Source: Cyanodermella asteris (lineage: Eukaryota; Ascomycota; Lecanoromycetes; Ostropales; Stictidaceae). From it: a stretch of DNA of 64,000 nucleotides. Shown here piece by piece: positions 34,432 to 44,843 of the stretch (its first letter is position 1; each line of letters opens with the position of its first letter). Made by a program: the position numbers and the translations under genes. The stretch lies in assembly GCA_900618795.1 (NCBI GenBank), contig UYJD01000003.1:466585-530584 (forward strand), in the 5' to 3' direction. Under the pieces are notes generated by a model. That model did not search any database. It was not told where the DNA came from and saw nothing but the letters and a program-made list of their open reading frames with translations.

Positions 34432-35555
34432 GGTGGCGAATCAAGCAGTGTATGACCGTAAGAATTCGGTGCAAGGCTCGAGGTTTGGCGGGTCATAAAT
34501 TTCGGACGCGCTTTGACTTGAAGGTTTCGTGGAGACGTCACGATGCCAAGCCTCACGTTTGTGCGGCCCATCTACAACTGCATTTATTAGTTGATCTTCA
34601 CGAAACCAACGCGCATCACACGGCTCTGTCGCGTCGAGCGACACCAAGAGCGTGACTTACTTGAGCGCGTTGGTCCGAGAGCTTTCCTGTCACTAGGGTG
34701 TAAAGAATCACGTACGGAGAAGATTGCCAATGCCCTGCTTGCGTTTGTTCGTTGATGGTTTGTCTTGCAAAGCACGGGTGCAAAATACGCTCTCGCTATC
34801 GACCCTGGCTTGAGCTTGACGTGGCTGTCATTCTACAGTACGGATCAATATTCTTAAATGCAATCGTCACCATGTCGTTCCCTGAGCGAGGTAGCTCAGG
34901 TTGTTCAGTACGCTGAGGTCGGTGGCAGCGGATATGAACTTAAGCAAAACGTGTCAAGTCAGATCCGCTGATCCAATCAAAAGTGATCATCGGTAGTAAG
35001 CTCTTCAAGGCAGCTTTTGACTTTCCGAGAGCTCATTTTATTCTTTGCAAAGGCTGAGAGAGACACCATTTTGTAGGGCGTTCAATGGGTTTATGGTACG
35101 GGTCGATCAATCGCCGCTGTTGACGAAGCTGCCCATTATGAAATACAGTTGCCGCCGAGACAGTGTTCCTTAGCCCGCAAGATTAAGTCAGACTCAATTT
35201 TTTTGAGATCGTTTCTCTCTTTAGACTGACTAGGCTCCAAGACTTTGGTCGGTAGTTCAATTGAACTCGCGCCTGTTACGACCACTTCACCCTCTGTCGT
35301 TTCATTCCGGTATTTGCTTGGGGATGGTCAGATATTGTTGGGTGGGTCCTATTTCCACGATGCGAATGCAGGTAGAACCTCGCGTTAACATTGCCAACTT
35401 AGGCTTCTGGCATTCTTGCCACCCTGAGCACCGCCCATGGCTTGCATGTTCCCGTCGACGATTCCATAACAGACCCGTCCAGATTCGAGCTTCAAACAAT
35501 ACTCACCAACAGCTCCCAACAGCACATCATAGGTTTGAAGAATCACCTGCACTGC
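34432..35555. other. Intergenic, no gene seen
   Basis: Region between the 5' end of the Trf4-like gene and the decayed decarboxylase. It should carry the promoters of both. Small open frames are present on both strands, but none has a recognisable product. Confidence 0.45.
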
Positions 35556-36888
35556 AACTGGCTGCCTGACCATATATCACTCTCTGCGTGGCTGGCACGA
35601 AAGATCAAGCAAGTCGACGCAGGTGGCAACCAGGCTTTACACCCACCGTCGCCACTTTTCAAACCCTCGTGGACAATGATCAGGGTCTGAGCAAGCTGGC
35701 TGCCAGCATGTTCACAGAGATATTGAGCTTTCCGCCCTACAACGAGACGCCTATCGGAACACCCCAAGTTCGTGATTTTGATCATGTGCTTCGATTGATT
35801 AATGGAATCATCAAAGATGGTCCAGAGTTCTACCAACGACAATCACCCTCATCCACGATGGGCATGCTCGGTGCTCCAATGGCAGCAATCCTCAATTGGC
35901 CTGCGGGCACTCGCTCCGGGTACTCTTTCTTTCAGAGCCCTGAAGTGAACAGGGCCCTCAAGGACATTCTCAACACCTGGGGCGACTTCCTTTCCAGTCC
36001 GGCCTCTCAAAAGATCTTGACACAGCCTGGAGGATGGCTCTCAGAAGACGCTCTCGACTTTCTGTCTGGGACAGCCCGAGAGGGCGCCAGCTCCGCGGAT
36101 TTTGGCCAGATCTATAATTGCGATCCTTCACAAGTCGACTACGGCTTCTCGTCATGGGACTCGTTCTTCACACGCAAGTTTCGACCAGGCGTCCGGCCCG
36201 TGGACCCGGTGGATTCCGTGATTGTCAACTGTTGCTAGTCGATGCCACTACGCTACGCACAGAACGTGCAATGGTACGATACTTTTTGGCTCAAAGGCCA
36301 ACCTTACTCGCTGAGCAACATGCTCAACAATGGCGCTTATACGCAAGACTTCGTCGGTGGAAGCGTATACCAGGCTTTCCTCTCCGCGAAAAGCTACCAT
36401 CGCTGGCACGCCCCTGTTGCCGGCACGATCGTTCGAGTTGAGCACGTGCCCGGAACATACTTTGCCGAGATCCTCTACGAAGGATTCAAGAACGGCAGCG
36501 CGGACGCGAATGCGCCTTTCCTGAGCCAACCTTTCACCTCTGCTGTGGCGACCCGTGCGCTCATCTACATTCAGGCCGATAACCCCGACATTGGCTTGAT
36601 GGTTGTCTCGTACATTGGTAGGGCTGAGGTATCCAGCTGCGAGGTCAGTGTCAAAACTGGTGACAGAGCGGAAAAGGGCGATGAGCTGGGCATGTTCCAC
36701 TACGGTGGCTCGAGTTACGCACTGATCTTCAGGCCAGAGACTAAAGTGAAGTTTGTAACAGATCCAGCGACATGGACCAACAAACGAGGAACAATGCGGT
36801 TAATGCTGCTCTCGCTGTGTTGGAAGAGACCTGTAGCAGCAGCTTGACTTCTGGCGGGATTGATACTTGGAAACTAGACGAAACATGA
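35556..36888 (+). pseudogene. PSD/PsiD-family pyruvoyl decarboxylase, broken
   Basis: Homology to the phosphatidylserine decarboxylase-like family, which includes the tryptophan decarboxylase PsiD, is continuous across three frame segments. The start WLPDHISLSAWLARKI is in one frame. From about 35640 the frame changes to VATFQTLVDND, followed by FSSWDSFFTRKFRPGVRPV. A TAG at 36236-36238 stands where relatives have the Glu of NACES. The text then resumes in frame: MPLRYAQN, TFWLKGQPYSLSNMLNN, AYHRWHAPV-like SYHRWHAPVAG, ATRALIYIQADNPDIGL. The self-cleavage motif MFHYGGSSYALIF is intact. Near 36780 the family-like tail NNAVNAALAVLEE continues in a third frame, ending at 36888. No intron of normal size explains these changes. 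I infer a recently inactivated gene, or sequence errors. Its substrate cannot be told. Confidence 0.75.
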
Positions 36889-36984
36889 GTCATGACTCGT
36901 ATGTATGATGGATCTCGAACAAACCAAGTTATACATTCGCCGCAACGCCTCGCTAAATACATACAATCACAGTCCAGCCCGCCA

Positions 36985-38232
36985 TCAGTGGAAGAATTGA
37001 ATCACAAGGACTACGACCTTCCGAATAACGGCAGCTGTCGGCGTCTTGCTGAATACCAGCTTGAACATCTTCGCAAAGTTCTCACTCCCATCTTTGCTGA
37101 AATGCTTGTTCAGGTTCCCCCACGTCTCCTGCTGAAACTTGGTGCCCCTCTTGAACATGGCCTCCTCATACTTCTGCACGACATGCGTCAGTGTACGCTT
37201 CTTCGGGTTCTTCGCATGGGCCGTGATCGCCCTGGCCAGATCGACTGCGTCCGCCATTGCGGCATTGACGCCCACGCCCGCAAACGGCGTCATGAGATGC
37301 GCCGCATCGCCCAAGAGCGTCAGACCGGGCTGGTGTGCGTAACGGTGGCCGACAGGTAGCATGTACAGCGGTCGTGTAATCAGCTCGTCGTCGCTTTCGA
37401 GAAGTACGCGCTTGAGGTCCTCGCCGCAGTCGCCAAAGTATTGTTCCACATATTCTTTGCGGGCGCTGTCGGGCTTCGTCCAGTCGATGCCACACTCCTG
37501 TAGGAAGGTCTCTGGTTTGCGCAGACAACCGTAAGTTCGAATACTGCCGTCGCCCATGCGTTGGATCTGTATCGAGCGGCCCTCGCCAAAGGAGAAGAGG
37601 CTGCCTGCGCCTAGGTATTCGGACATCCAGGGATTCGTGTTTTCGACGTCATTCTTCCATACTTCGACAGCTGAGATGCCAGAGTAGTAGGGCTTGGTGT
37701 CGGTAAGGAGGGTTCTGACTTTGGACCACGCACCATCGGCGCCGACGACTAGATCCAGGTCGTCGACGACGCTGTCGTCTGCGAACTTGAGCGCGTGTTT
37801 GCCATCGCCTCGTCGCTGCACCTCGACCACTTTCTTCGAATAAACAAGCTTGCCGAATTCGAGGTTCTTCAAGAGGATGTTCATGAGATCTCCGCGGTCA
37901 ATCTCCGGCCTGTGATTGAACTTGTCCGCCTCGGAACTCGGCCTCCATGCTTCGGGGCCGTTGCCGTCCCAGAGCACCCTCCCGTCGTTGGCTACGACCT
38001 TCATGACGTCTGATTCTGGTCGGGCGTGGACGACGAATTCGTCCCAGAGCCCGGCTTGCTTCAGGGCTTCTTGGCCGTCGTGCGGATGTAGGTCGAGTGA
38101 GCCTCCGGAGTGGCGCGCAGACTCGGAAGCTTCGTAGACTGTGAAGGAAACGCCATTGCGTTGGAGGATGTTGGCGAGGGTAAGGCCGCCCGGACCGGCA
38201 CCTATGATCGCGATTTTTGGTGTGAAAGTCAT
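36985..38232 (-). CDS. TetX-like FAD-dependent monooxygenase
   Basis: Intronless, 415 aa from the ATG at 38232; the frame stays open a little upstream but only with a GTG. The N-terminal Rossmann motif is IAIIGAGPGGLT (residues 7-18), the middle DG motif is VVGADGAWSKVR (162-173) and the second FAD motif is LLGDAAHLMTPFAGVGVN (306-323). The order and spacing are those of class A flavoprotein monooxygenases of the TetX/PHBH type, which use NAD(P)H and O2 to hydroxylate small molecules. The hydrophobic C-terminus (VVVLVIQFF) could touch a membrane. It ends about 100 bases from the end of the broken decarboxylase, so the two are convergent. They may be remains of a small accessory pathway, but that is inference. 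Substrate unknown. Confidence 0.88.
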   Translation of the reverse strand: MTFTPKIAIIGAGPGGLTLANILQRNGVSFTVYEASESARHSGGSLDLHPHDGQEALKQAGLWDEFVVHARPESDVMKVVANDGRVLWDGNGPEAWRPSSEADKFNHRPEIDRGDLMNILLKNLEFGKLVYSKKVVEVQRRGDGKHALKFADDSVVDDLDLVVGADGAWSKVRTLLTDTKPYYSGISAVEVWKNDVENTNPWMSEYLGAGSLFSFGEGRSIQIQRMGDGSIRTYGCLRKPETFLQECGIDWTKPDSARKEYVEQYFGDCGEDLKRVLLESDDELITRPLYMLPVGHRYAHQPGLTLLGDAAHLMTPFAGVGVNAAMADAVDLARAITAHAKNPKKRTLTHVVQKYEEAMFKRGTKFQQETWGNLNKHFSKDGSENFAKMFKLVFSKTPTAAVIRKVVVLVIQFFH

Positions 38233-39370
38233 ATTGGTAACTCTGTTATTCACGGATGTCGTGATTGTAGTGTTGGGCTCGGAGATCTTGAGTCAAGACC
38301 AGAAATGATGGTGAAGCTCTTGAATTGTGTTGGTAGTGATGCATCGTGGGGTCCGTCGAGGGAAATCCCATCGAACTATATACACCTGATCGTCTTATCG
38401 TGAAGTCGGTCTTCACGAAGCTCCTGAGCTTCATGTCGGAGCCTGCGATGTGCCACGGAGCATCCGCGTACGCTGGTGCCCTGAGCTTCGGGCCCGGCTG
38501 CTGCAGGCGCTGATTCGCAAAAACTCCCGAGGCGGGTAATTAAAAAAGCCGTCGCGCAAGTCTTGGAACATCTATCTACGCGACTACCTCCGTATCTTCC
38601 TCGATCACCACTGTTATAGGTATCTATAGAATTTGGTACTAGCGTACTTCGCGGGGTACTATTGAGGGTTGATATTCAAGCAGTCAACGCATTATATCGA
38701 GACGTGTTCTCGATCGTACGAGCGCCATGACTTTCGATTACCCGCCTTGCTCCCTGTCACTTTCTGCAATGCTCTGCCCTACCAAGGCACCAGCCCATAT
38801 CGTAGCTTCGGCCTCGGCGCTATGCTTCGTGTCTCGCGCCTCTCACGCCCGAGAGACGCGCAAAGGGTCAGTCTGAATCTCGTGCACGATGCGCGTAATG
38901 GGGGCTGATAGTATGTCGATTCCTCCTTGACGGCTGCCTGATCTACTCGGTGGATCTATTTTTGACTCTATCTAAGGGTATCGCGAAGAGCACTCGTAAG
39001 AAAGTCGTCCCGTCGTACAGAAAGACAGTCGCTCTAACAGATTATAGAGACGACACTGTGATCATAAATTCTGCATTTTACGCATTAATGCGTTCTGTCT
39101 ATATCCTATCACGAGCTCTTTCATGGCTAGCGAGTCACCATTACTTGAATCAGGAAGAGAGCCCTTGGAATATTGTCTCTGAATGATTCTTATGCACACC
39201 ACAGGTCCATACCTTCTCACACATTAGCTTGACCATTCGTCATTGTAAGCAAGTCGTGTCAAAAATTCGCAGCCATTAGACTTGCATGGTGCCATGTCCG
39301 GTCCGCTTTAGCTACCACCCTGCCCCATAAGTAGTCGTTGAATCTCGCTGAAGTCGTCGTTAGTGTCTTC
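38233..39370. other. Intergenic, no gene recognised
   Basis: Region between the start of the monooxygenase gene and the end of the RBR gene. From about 38520 to 39180 the DNA is richer in TA, GTAC and CGCG words than its surroundings, which might mark an old inserted repeat. No family is recognisable. Confidence 0.35.
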
Positions 39371-40863
39371 CTATGTTGATGCGTCGGTCGGCTCGGTGAT
39401 CATATCAAGGGTCTGCGAGCAAGGTCTGCAGATCTTCAACCTGCAATGTCGACAACTCATCATGGATCCGGTTTGCCACTCCTTGCAACTTCCACAGCGA
39501 TGATCACGTCTCAGACCATACTCCTGCAAAAAGCCGCGGTGGTTGCATCGCGCTCGGAGCTCCGTAAGGCGTCTTCGAGAATCTCGTTGTTGTTGAAGCC
39601 GGGCCTGCCTCCTTTCCTGTTCGAGTCGAGCCTCCAGCCTGCTTTGTGCGAGACGGGCATCCATGGCTTCCCGATGTATTTGAGCTTCCCGATGTCGTTG
39701 AGCTTCCCGGACTTGGCGTTGGCGCTGGGCCTCACGATCGGCTTCGTGCCGAGCTTCAATCTGAACTTGAGGCGGAACATGACCATCCAAACGATTGTTC
39801 GCGACACGAACCGCGGCCTGCTGAGCTTCGACATGGTTTCCCGCAGTATACTGTGGGCAACGACAAGTCCTCCAGATAGCTCTGCAGAGATAGCAAAATT
39901 GGCAGCCACAGCGGCATCTGGTTTGTTGTCAGCGCAGATATCGAGAGCGAGTATCACAACAACTTACGTCATGTGGTTACAACCGTACCTCAGCTCGATT
40001 ATTTCGCTGCAGGCCGAACATCGCTGCCATCCATTCTCCCTCGCCAGGTCTTCGACTTGCTGCGTCGCGGGATCCTCTGGACAGGCACCCGGGTGAGAGC
40101 TGAGCTTGCATGCCGTGCAACTTACCTCATGGCAGACGCAGGATGCTTGACCGCCGGTAGCGTTCGAAGCGGGAATGTATAGCCCACAACTGTGACAGTA
40201 GGTTGGGTTGGCGTCTTTCACCACTAGCTCTCGGACTTGGAAGTCGTGAATCTCCTTGTCCTCCAAATGTGGCTCGAAATTTGTCAGGGCAATAGTGATG
40301 TTGCAGCATTGAGGTGGGAAAAGGGCCCTGTCTTTCATTGCCGCCTTGAAACGATCGATCCGGCAAGTGGCGCACCAATGGTGGTTGCATCCCAGGCGGA
40401 CCATATTCGGCTTCGCTTCCAGGCATGCAATGCATTGAGGTGGCGCTTCTAATGCAGCGTTGTCACTCCTGTTGCTGTCCATGATGAGCACTACTCAATC
40501 AAGGGTACACGGGATTTGGGGCACTTACTCGCTCCGAGTCACGATATCCGAGCTCGATGCTCCACCGTTGTTGGCAGCTGTTTGTAAAATCACCATCTCT
40601 CTATCTGCTAGTTCCCTGTCACGGCGAATACCATCTCTCACACGCTGGCCGGACGCATCGTCAGCAATTCCGCCAGGGCCGGCCAGTCTTTGCTGCGCTA
40701 TGTTCGCGCGGGATCTGTACAATTCCGCCAACTGCATGTGAACGGCCAACTCGTCATCTTGCATGCGCTGATGGCCATGCTGCGCCAAATGGCGGGTCCG
40801 AAGATCTTGTAACAAATGGTCGATCTGCAAATTGAACGCCAATGTTTCCGTGGCCAGATCCAT
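39371..40863 (-). CDS. RBR-type E3 ubiquitin ligase (RING1-IBR-RING2)
   Basis: Three exons, 40863..40529, 40474..39968 and 39917..39371, with introns of 54 and 50 nt; the product is 462 aa. The second splice rebuilds RING2 as CNHMTCRCGCQFCYLC. Residues 1-111 are a helical N-terminus (MDLATETLAFNLQ). RING1 starts at C126 (CIACLEAKPN...CNHHWCATC), the IBR near 205 (YCHSCG...CTACKLSSHPG), and RING2 at C254 (CSACSEI). C267 of GCNHMT is placed like the catalytic Cys that carries ubiquitin as a thioester. A Glu/Arg/Gln-rich coiled coil (about 310-390) follows, then a Cys/His cluster (CNHRGF, CGSCKEW, CRHCRLKICRPC), as seen in related fungal RBR proteins. Substrates unknown. Confidence 0.88.
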
Positions 40864-41467
40864 AGTTGGGAAATCAGGTAGATTCGAGTAGCATACAGCA
40901 ATGTCAACTTTCAGCGTCGAGAGTGAGGTTTGTGGGAGTTATGCTCGGCTGCAAATTGTGTTGAGATGCTTGCTCTAAGTCCATAATTCAAGAAACTGCT
41001 TGATGTGATTCATGTGAAACCGAAGAAGTTATAATGACGATCCAGCCTCTGTCACCTGCATATGTAGTTGAACCACCATTCACTTTGACCTCCTTTGACG
41101 CGAGGGACTCGCTGCTTGCAGACTCGGTTTCCGCGCACATGCGGGGACGTTCAAAAGGAAGGTCGAGGCATACGTTGGCATATCAGTAGGTACCCTTCTG
41201 CCACCAATCAGGTTGACTTAATGCTCCAGAATTGCGGGGTGGGACAGGCAATTGAGAACCCTCCATATTGCAAAAGCAAAGCAGTGGGAGAGAAGAGACT
41301 GGACCCTGATTCCATACCTGCTTGGTGCCCACCTCGAACGTTGAACACATTGCGTAGGTCGCTCGAAATACGAGCTCGGGAGTCCTGGAGGGAAGTTCTT
41401 GATTTGGGGTATCATCAATGGTCGTAGCCGCGAGGCAAAAGTGTTATCCAAGCAAAAGTCGCGCAGT
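40864..41467. other. Intergenic, no gene seen
   Basis: About 0.6 kb between the start of the RBR gene and the 3' end of the Mgm101 gene. It presumably contains the RBR promoter and the Mgm101 3' UTR. Confidence 0.45.
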
Positions 41468-42424
41468 TTAGTTTTTGACCTCCTTCCAAGGGTATCCGAC
41501 CATACCGTCCTTCCGAATGAACAGCTTCTTTCTCTTCTTGGTGGCCTGGTGCTCAGCCCAAACCTCCTTGATCTGCTCTTTCATGAATTTGCGAATAAAT
41601 CGGGGATCCCAAAGCTCGCTGGCAATTCCCAGATCTTTGCAACATCTTAGGAGCGCATTTGAGCGACAGCCCTCGCTGGCCGTGGGGATTCCCTCGGGAG
41701 AAAAGTAGTCCTGTTCACCACGAGCAATTGAGACCAGCCTGCACGATTGTTAGTAAGCGGTCGCTTTCTTCGAGTCCATCGAGCTGTCGGGCGCTCGCGT
41801 AGGGAGAGCATCTCCAACACTGACCTGCCTAGCACCACAAGGGCGTATTCTCTTGTTACTGCCTTGCCAGTCACTATCGTCTCGCCTCTAGGAGCCAAGC
41901 CCCAGCCTCCTGGACCGAATGCTTTGTTCAAAATGCGGCGGTACTTAATTTCTGGAAGGTAGAGGATGCCGTCCGGCTTGATCTCCACGTCTTCTGGATC
42001 GATCGGAGCTTGTAAGATGGCGGCAGCTTCTGCAGAGAAGGGTGTTGCAGAGAGGCCGTGGTAAGATCGGGTCCAGTCGACCGGCGAAAATGACTCGTCT
42101 ACTGGTGCTGCTTCCGTACCTGGTACAGGTAAGGGAGCGTCAGAGAAGCCGTTGTTGAGGTCTGAGATGGGTGCTTGCTGGGCGGACTTGGCAGCCTGTA
42201 CAAGCAACGTCAGCAGCGTCCACATGATCACCGATACCGATATTGCCGTGACTCACTTCGGTGTTGGCTGGACGTGGCGCTGTCGAGGCTTGTTGCCGGG
42301 CCGGAGCTGCTTGTTGTAATACTCTCCTGTCCCATGACGGCGACTGGGTTAAGGGTGCAGCGAAGCGACCTGAGACTTGTCGGCGCAAGCATCGCAAGGC
42401 CGTGTTTTGGATTCGTGCACTCAT
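41468..42424 (-). CDS. MGM101: Mitochondrial genome maintenance protein Mgm101
   Basis: Three exons, 42424..42257, 42195..41825 and 41738..41468, with introns of 61 and 86 nt; the product is 269 aa. The splices give [12 protein letters not shown] and [16 protein letters not shown]. The N-terminus [20 protein letters not shown] is basic and Arg-rich, as expected of a mitochondrial presequence. The conserved core starts near [15 protein letters not shown] and contains [19 protein letters not shown] and [10 protein letters not shown]. It continues with [23 protein letters not shown] and the C-terminal [17 protein letters not shown]. Mgm101 is a Rad52-like single-strand annealing protein bound to mitochondrial nucleoids and needed for repair and maintenance of mtDNA. 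It is divergent from the repeat locus at 42.8 kb. Confidence 0.95.
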
Positions 42425-42612
42425 GGTGGAGAAACGAATACTGGCCACTGGATCCTGAAGAGCAATGATCAATCCAGACGATGGAAATACCTTGCTACGA
42501 AAAGCGCATCGCGGCTCTGGTCGAGCTCCGGAGCTCCCTCGCAGACGCGCTCCGGCCTTGGCAGCTTCGTGCCATGTCACGTGACTCGGCCGTTGATGAG
42601 TCGCAGCTTAGC

Positions 42613-42802
42613 CCAATGGCAGTCCTCTGATCCGTCCTCTTGGCATCGTTGACTGAGTCGCTCTCTGCCTGGCTTGTCCAACCAGCTGGACAACTCCATC
42701 CAATGGCAAACTCCAGACTCGGCTCCTTGACCTCACGATCTGTCTGCCTACAAGCCGGTTGACTCATTCCCCCACGCTTGCAGCCTCCAAATGTCTATAT
42801 AA
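42613..42802 (+). promoter_or_regulatory. CCAAT and TATA elements, likely bidirectional promoter
   Basis: Two CCAAT boxes (42613-42617 and 42710-42714) and a strong TATATAA (42796-42802) lie between the Mgm101 start (42424, -) and the repeat locus (43043 onward, +). A pyrimidine-rich stretch about 30 bases after the TATA box is a plausible transcription start. The TATA box is oriented towards the repeat locus, which has no convincing protein-coding gene. Confidence 0.5.
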
Positions 42803-43042
42803 GCCTGTTCGATTCCCCTTCTCAACGTCTTCTCATCACGCTTCCTACGCCTCTTTGGCTAAGATCAAGTGTAGTATCTGTTCTTTTCAGCTTAGCCGCT
42901 GGAATGCGCGCTACTCGCCGCAATCGCTTTGGTTCATTTCTTGGAACTCGAGTGTCGTCGACCTAGCTCGCTCGGTCGCCTCACTCTCCTGTGTCGCTGG
43001 TCTTTACACTGCCGCCGGCTGACGCAACCCTATCCTCTACCT

Positions 43043-43881
43043 TGTTGCTTGACCATCTGTCCGCACCTTCTCGTGGTGTCAAGCGTCGGTCCTTGTGCTC
43101 CTTGAGCATGACGAAGCCAAGACGGACTCCAGAAAAATCTCTTCTGCCGGGGCAGTAGCTAGAAACATCTTACCTTCGGGTAGTCTCTGGTTGACTTTTT
43201 GCCTGCGGACTTTGTCTGCTAGGCACTGCCCTTCCCTTCTTTGCTTGACTGGAGTTCGCACCTTCTCGCGGTGTCAAGCGTCAGTACTCGTGCTCTTGAG
43301 CATCTGGAAGCTAAGACGAACTCAATGAACATGCTTTTGCTGGGGCAGTAGCTAGAAACATCTTACCTTCGGGTAGTCTTTGGTTGACTTCTGCCTGCAG
43401 ACTCTGTCTGCTAGGCACTGCCCTTTACTCTTTGCTTGACTCGAATTCGCACCTTCTCGCGGTGTCAAGTGTCAGTAGCTGTGCTGTTGAGCATAGCGAA
43501 GCCAAGACGAATTCTTTCCCCAAACTCATTGATCTGCTGGGGCAGTAGCTGCGTTCTGAACAAAACTTACCTTGTTTTGGCGCGGACACCCCTGCCCTCA
43601 CTTCAACACAACCTTTGCTGCATCATATTGTTCATGCGCTCGCGGCCTATATCTTGCCCTTCGCAATGCGGAGGTAAGATGGGTTGCGAGGATATGATGC
43701 AGTCGTCCGCTCAAGGCACAATTTTTGATTGACTACCACATACATTTTCGCCTGGCAACGGATTCACACCTTCTCGCGGTGCCAGGTGTCAGTATCCGCC
43801 CTCGGGCTGGAGAAGCTGAGTTGAATCTGAACAAGACCTGGTCCTGTGCTGCATGCAATGTTGCCTTGCCTTTTTCCAGGT
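43043..43881. repeat. Diverged tandem repeat, four copies, period about 195, 191 and 317 bases
   Basis: The near-constant core CACCTTCTCGCGGTG starts at 43064 (one mismatch), 43259, 43450 and 43767. Copies 1 and 2 also share the long block GCAGTAGCTAGAAACATCTT followed by ACCTTCGGGTAGTC and CTGCTAGGCACTGCCC. Copy 3 carries an inserted hairpin, which explains the longer spacing to copy 4. Confidence 0.9.
43618..43702 (+). ncRNA. 85-nt imperfect hairpin inside repeat copy 3
   Basis: Three nested stems: 43618-43628 with 43692-43702 (11 perfect pairs), 43639-43647 with 43682-43690 (9 pairs, two G.U), and 43651-43658 with 43673-43680 (8 pairs, one G.U). The G.U pairs would be C.A mismatches in a minus-strand RNA, so the + strand is the likely transcript. 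The length is in the range of a Dicer-type substrate, but processing is not shown. Confidence 0.6.
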
Positions 43882-43890
43882 AACACCATC

Positions 43891-44843
43891 AGCGCGGTCC
43901 GTATGTCAAACAAATCTTTGTGTTTCATACTGGCAAATGCCATCAGATTAAATCTTTCATAATATGAACAGCTTGACTGTGCATTTTAAGAAGGGTTCTT
44001 ATGACTCTTGAACGATGCTCTGCCGAATTATGGGCTCTGGATGCAGGTTTCTTCGGCTGGGCAGGGGTAAATCCCAAAAGGTGCTTATGTAATTCAATGC
44101 CATCGACTTGATTTACATTTCCTCATTCGATCGTGACAGCTGCACAGCTGATGGCAGGTTTCGATACGCTCTCGAACGTCGTACTAAACACTCGATATTG
44201 TAACCAGAGCAGCTTCCAGATGGTAGTTCCCCCGCATACTGTGCGCAGGCTTCGGATGTCTCCGACTTGCTGGGTTAGCCGATACGCAAAAGACTGAAGC
44301 TGAGACGACTGTTCACAGTCACTCCTGGGACGCATCGTGGTTGGCGCTGCTGGACCAAGCAGCTGGGAAGCTGTCAGTCTCTCCTGTTACTCTTCTCGCC
44401 TCGAGCTGTTCGCTGGTTACATACCCTCATCTGAGCAGGCATTGTGTGTCCAGCAAGTGCACGGCATGTCTTGCTAGGTACTGCCCAAATTGCAATGATT
44501 CATCGAGCTCTGAGGGACGCGGATCTATCATTGGGGCATGACCCATTGTGCGTTCTTCGGGTCGCGTAAGTTATTCATATGCCAAACGGCCTCCGATCAT
44601 TGCCCGCGTGATTGCACGCACTGACGTGGTTGCTCAACACCCCAAGTTTGCTACGATCCCGCAATCCGCCATCTGAGTCGGCTCGCCTGTAGGCCATGAT
44701 TCCGTCACTCCCACTGTCAGAGCTCTTGGAGCTTCTTTGAGCTGCGCCTTTGCAAAGCCCGAACACGCACAAGGCGACATTTGTCTTTTCCTTGTGTCTT
44801 CTCGCTCTTTTTTTGTTTCCTTACCAACCTAATCCAGTCAAGC
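43891..44843. other. Intergenic, no gene seen
   Basis: Region between the repeat locus and the two-TM protein gene. Open frames are short and unlike known families. It presumably contains the promoter of the gene at 44844. Confidence 0.45.

Larger units (their letters stand above)
42825..43890 (+). ncRNA. Candidate structured non-coding RNA with four homologous domains
   Basis: Downstream of a TATA box, 43043-43881 holds four diverged copies of one unit starting near 43043, 43239, 43430 and 43746. Each can form three stems. Stem A is GCTTGA...CACC, loop TTCTCGY, GGTG then TCAAGC or TCAAGT. Stem B is TGCT...AGCA. Stem C is GGGCAGT...ACTGCCC, enclosing TACC-TTCG-GGTA, a cUUCGg tetraloop, in copies 1 and 2. 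Copy 4 has GCCTGG/CCAGGT, GCCC/GGGC and ACCTGG/CCAGGT at the same places, so pairing is kept by paired changes. Frames are broken in all copies. The + strand is favoured by the TATA box and by G.U pairs. Ends are estimated. It matches no RNA family I know; its function is unknown. Confidence 0.55.

Noticed and set aside
35302-35573. Minus-strand frames upstream of the decarboxylase that looked like small secreted proteins
   Set aside because: No signal peptide, no known Cys pattern, and the region overlaps the start of the + strand decarboxylase homology.
38520-39180. Stretch with unusual TA/CG-rich words, possibly an old transposable element
   Set aside because: No terminal repeats, target duplications or transposon protein motifs could be identified.
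43079-43732. Small open frames inside the tandem repeat array
   Set aside because: Frames differ between copies and carry stops, whereas hairpin pairing is preserved; this fits an RNA better than a protein.
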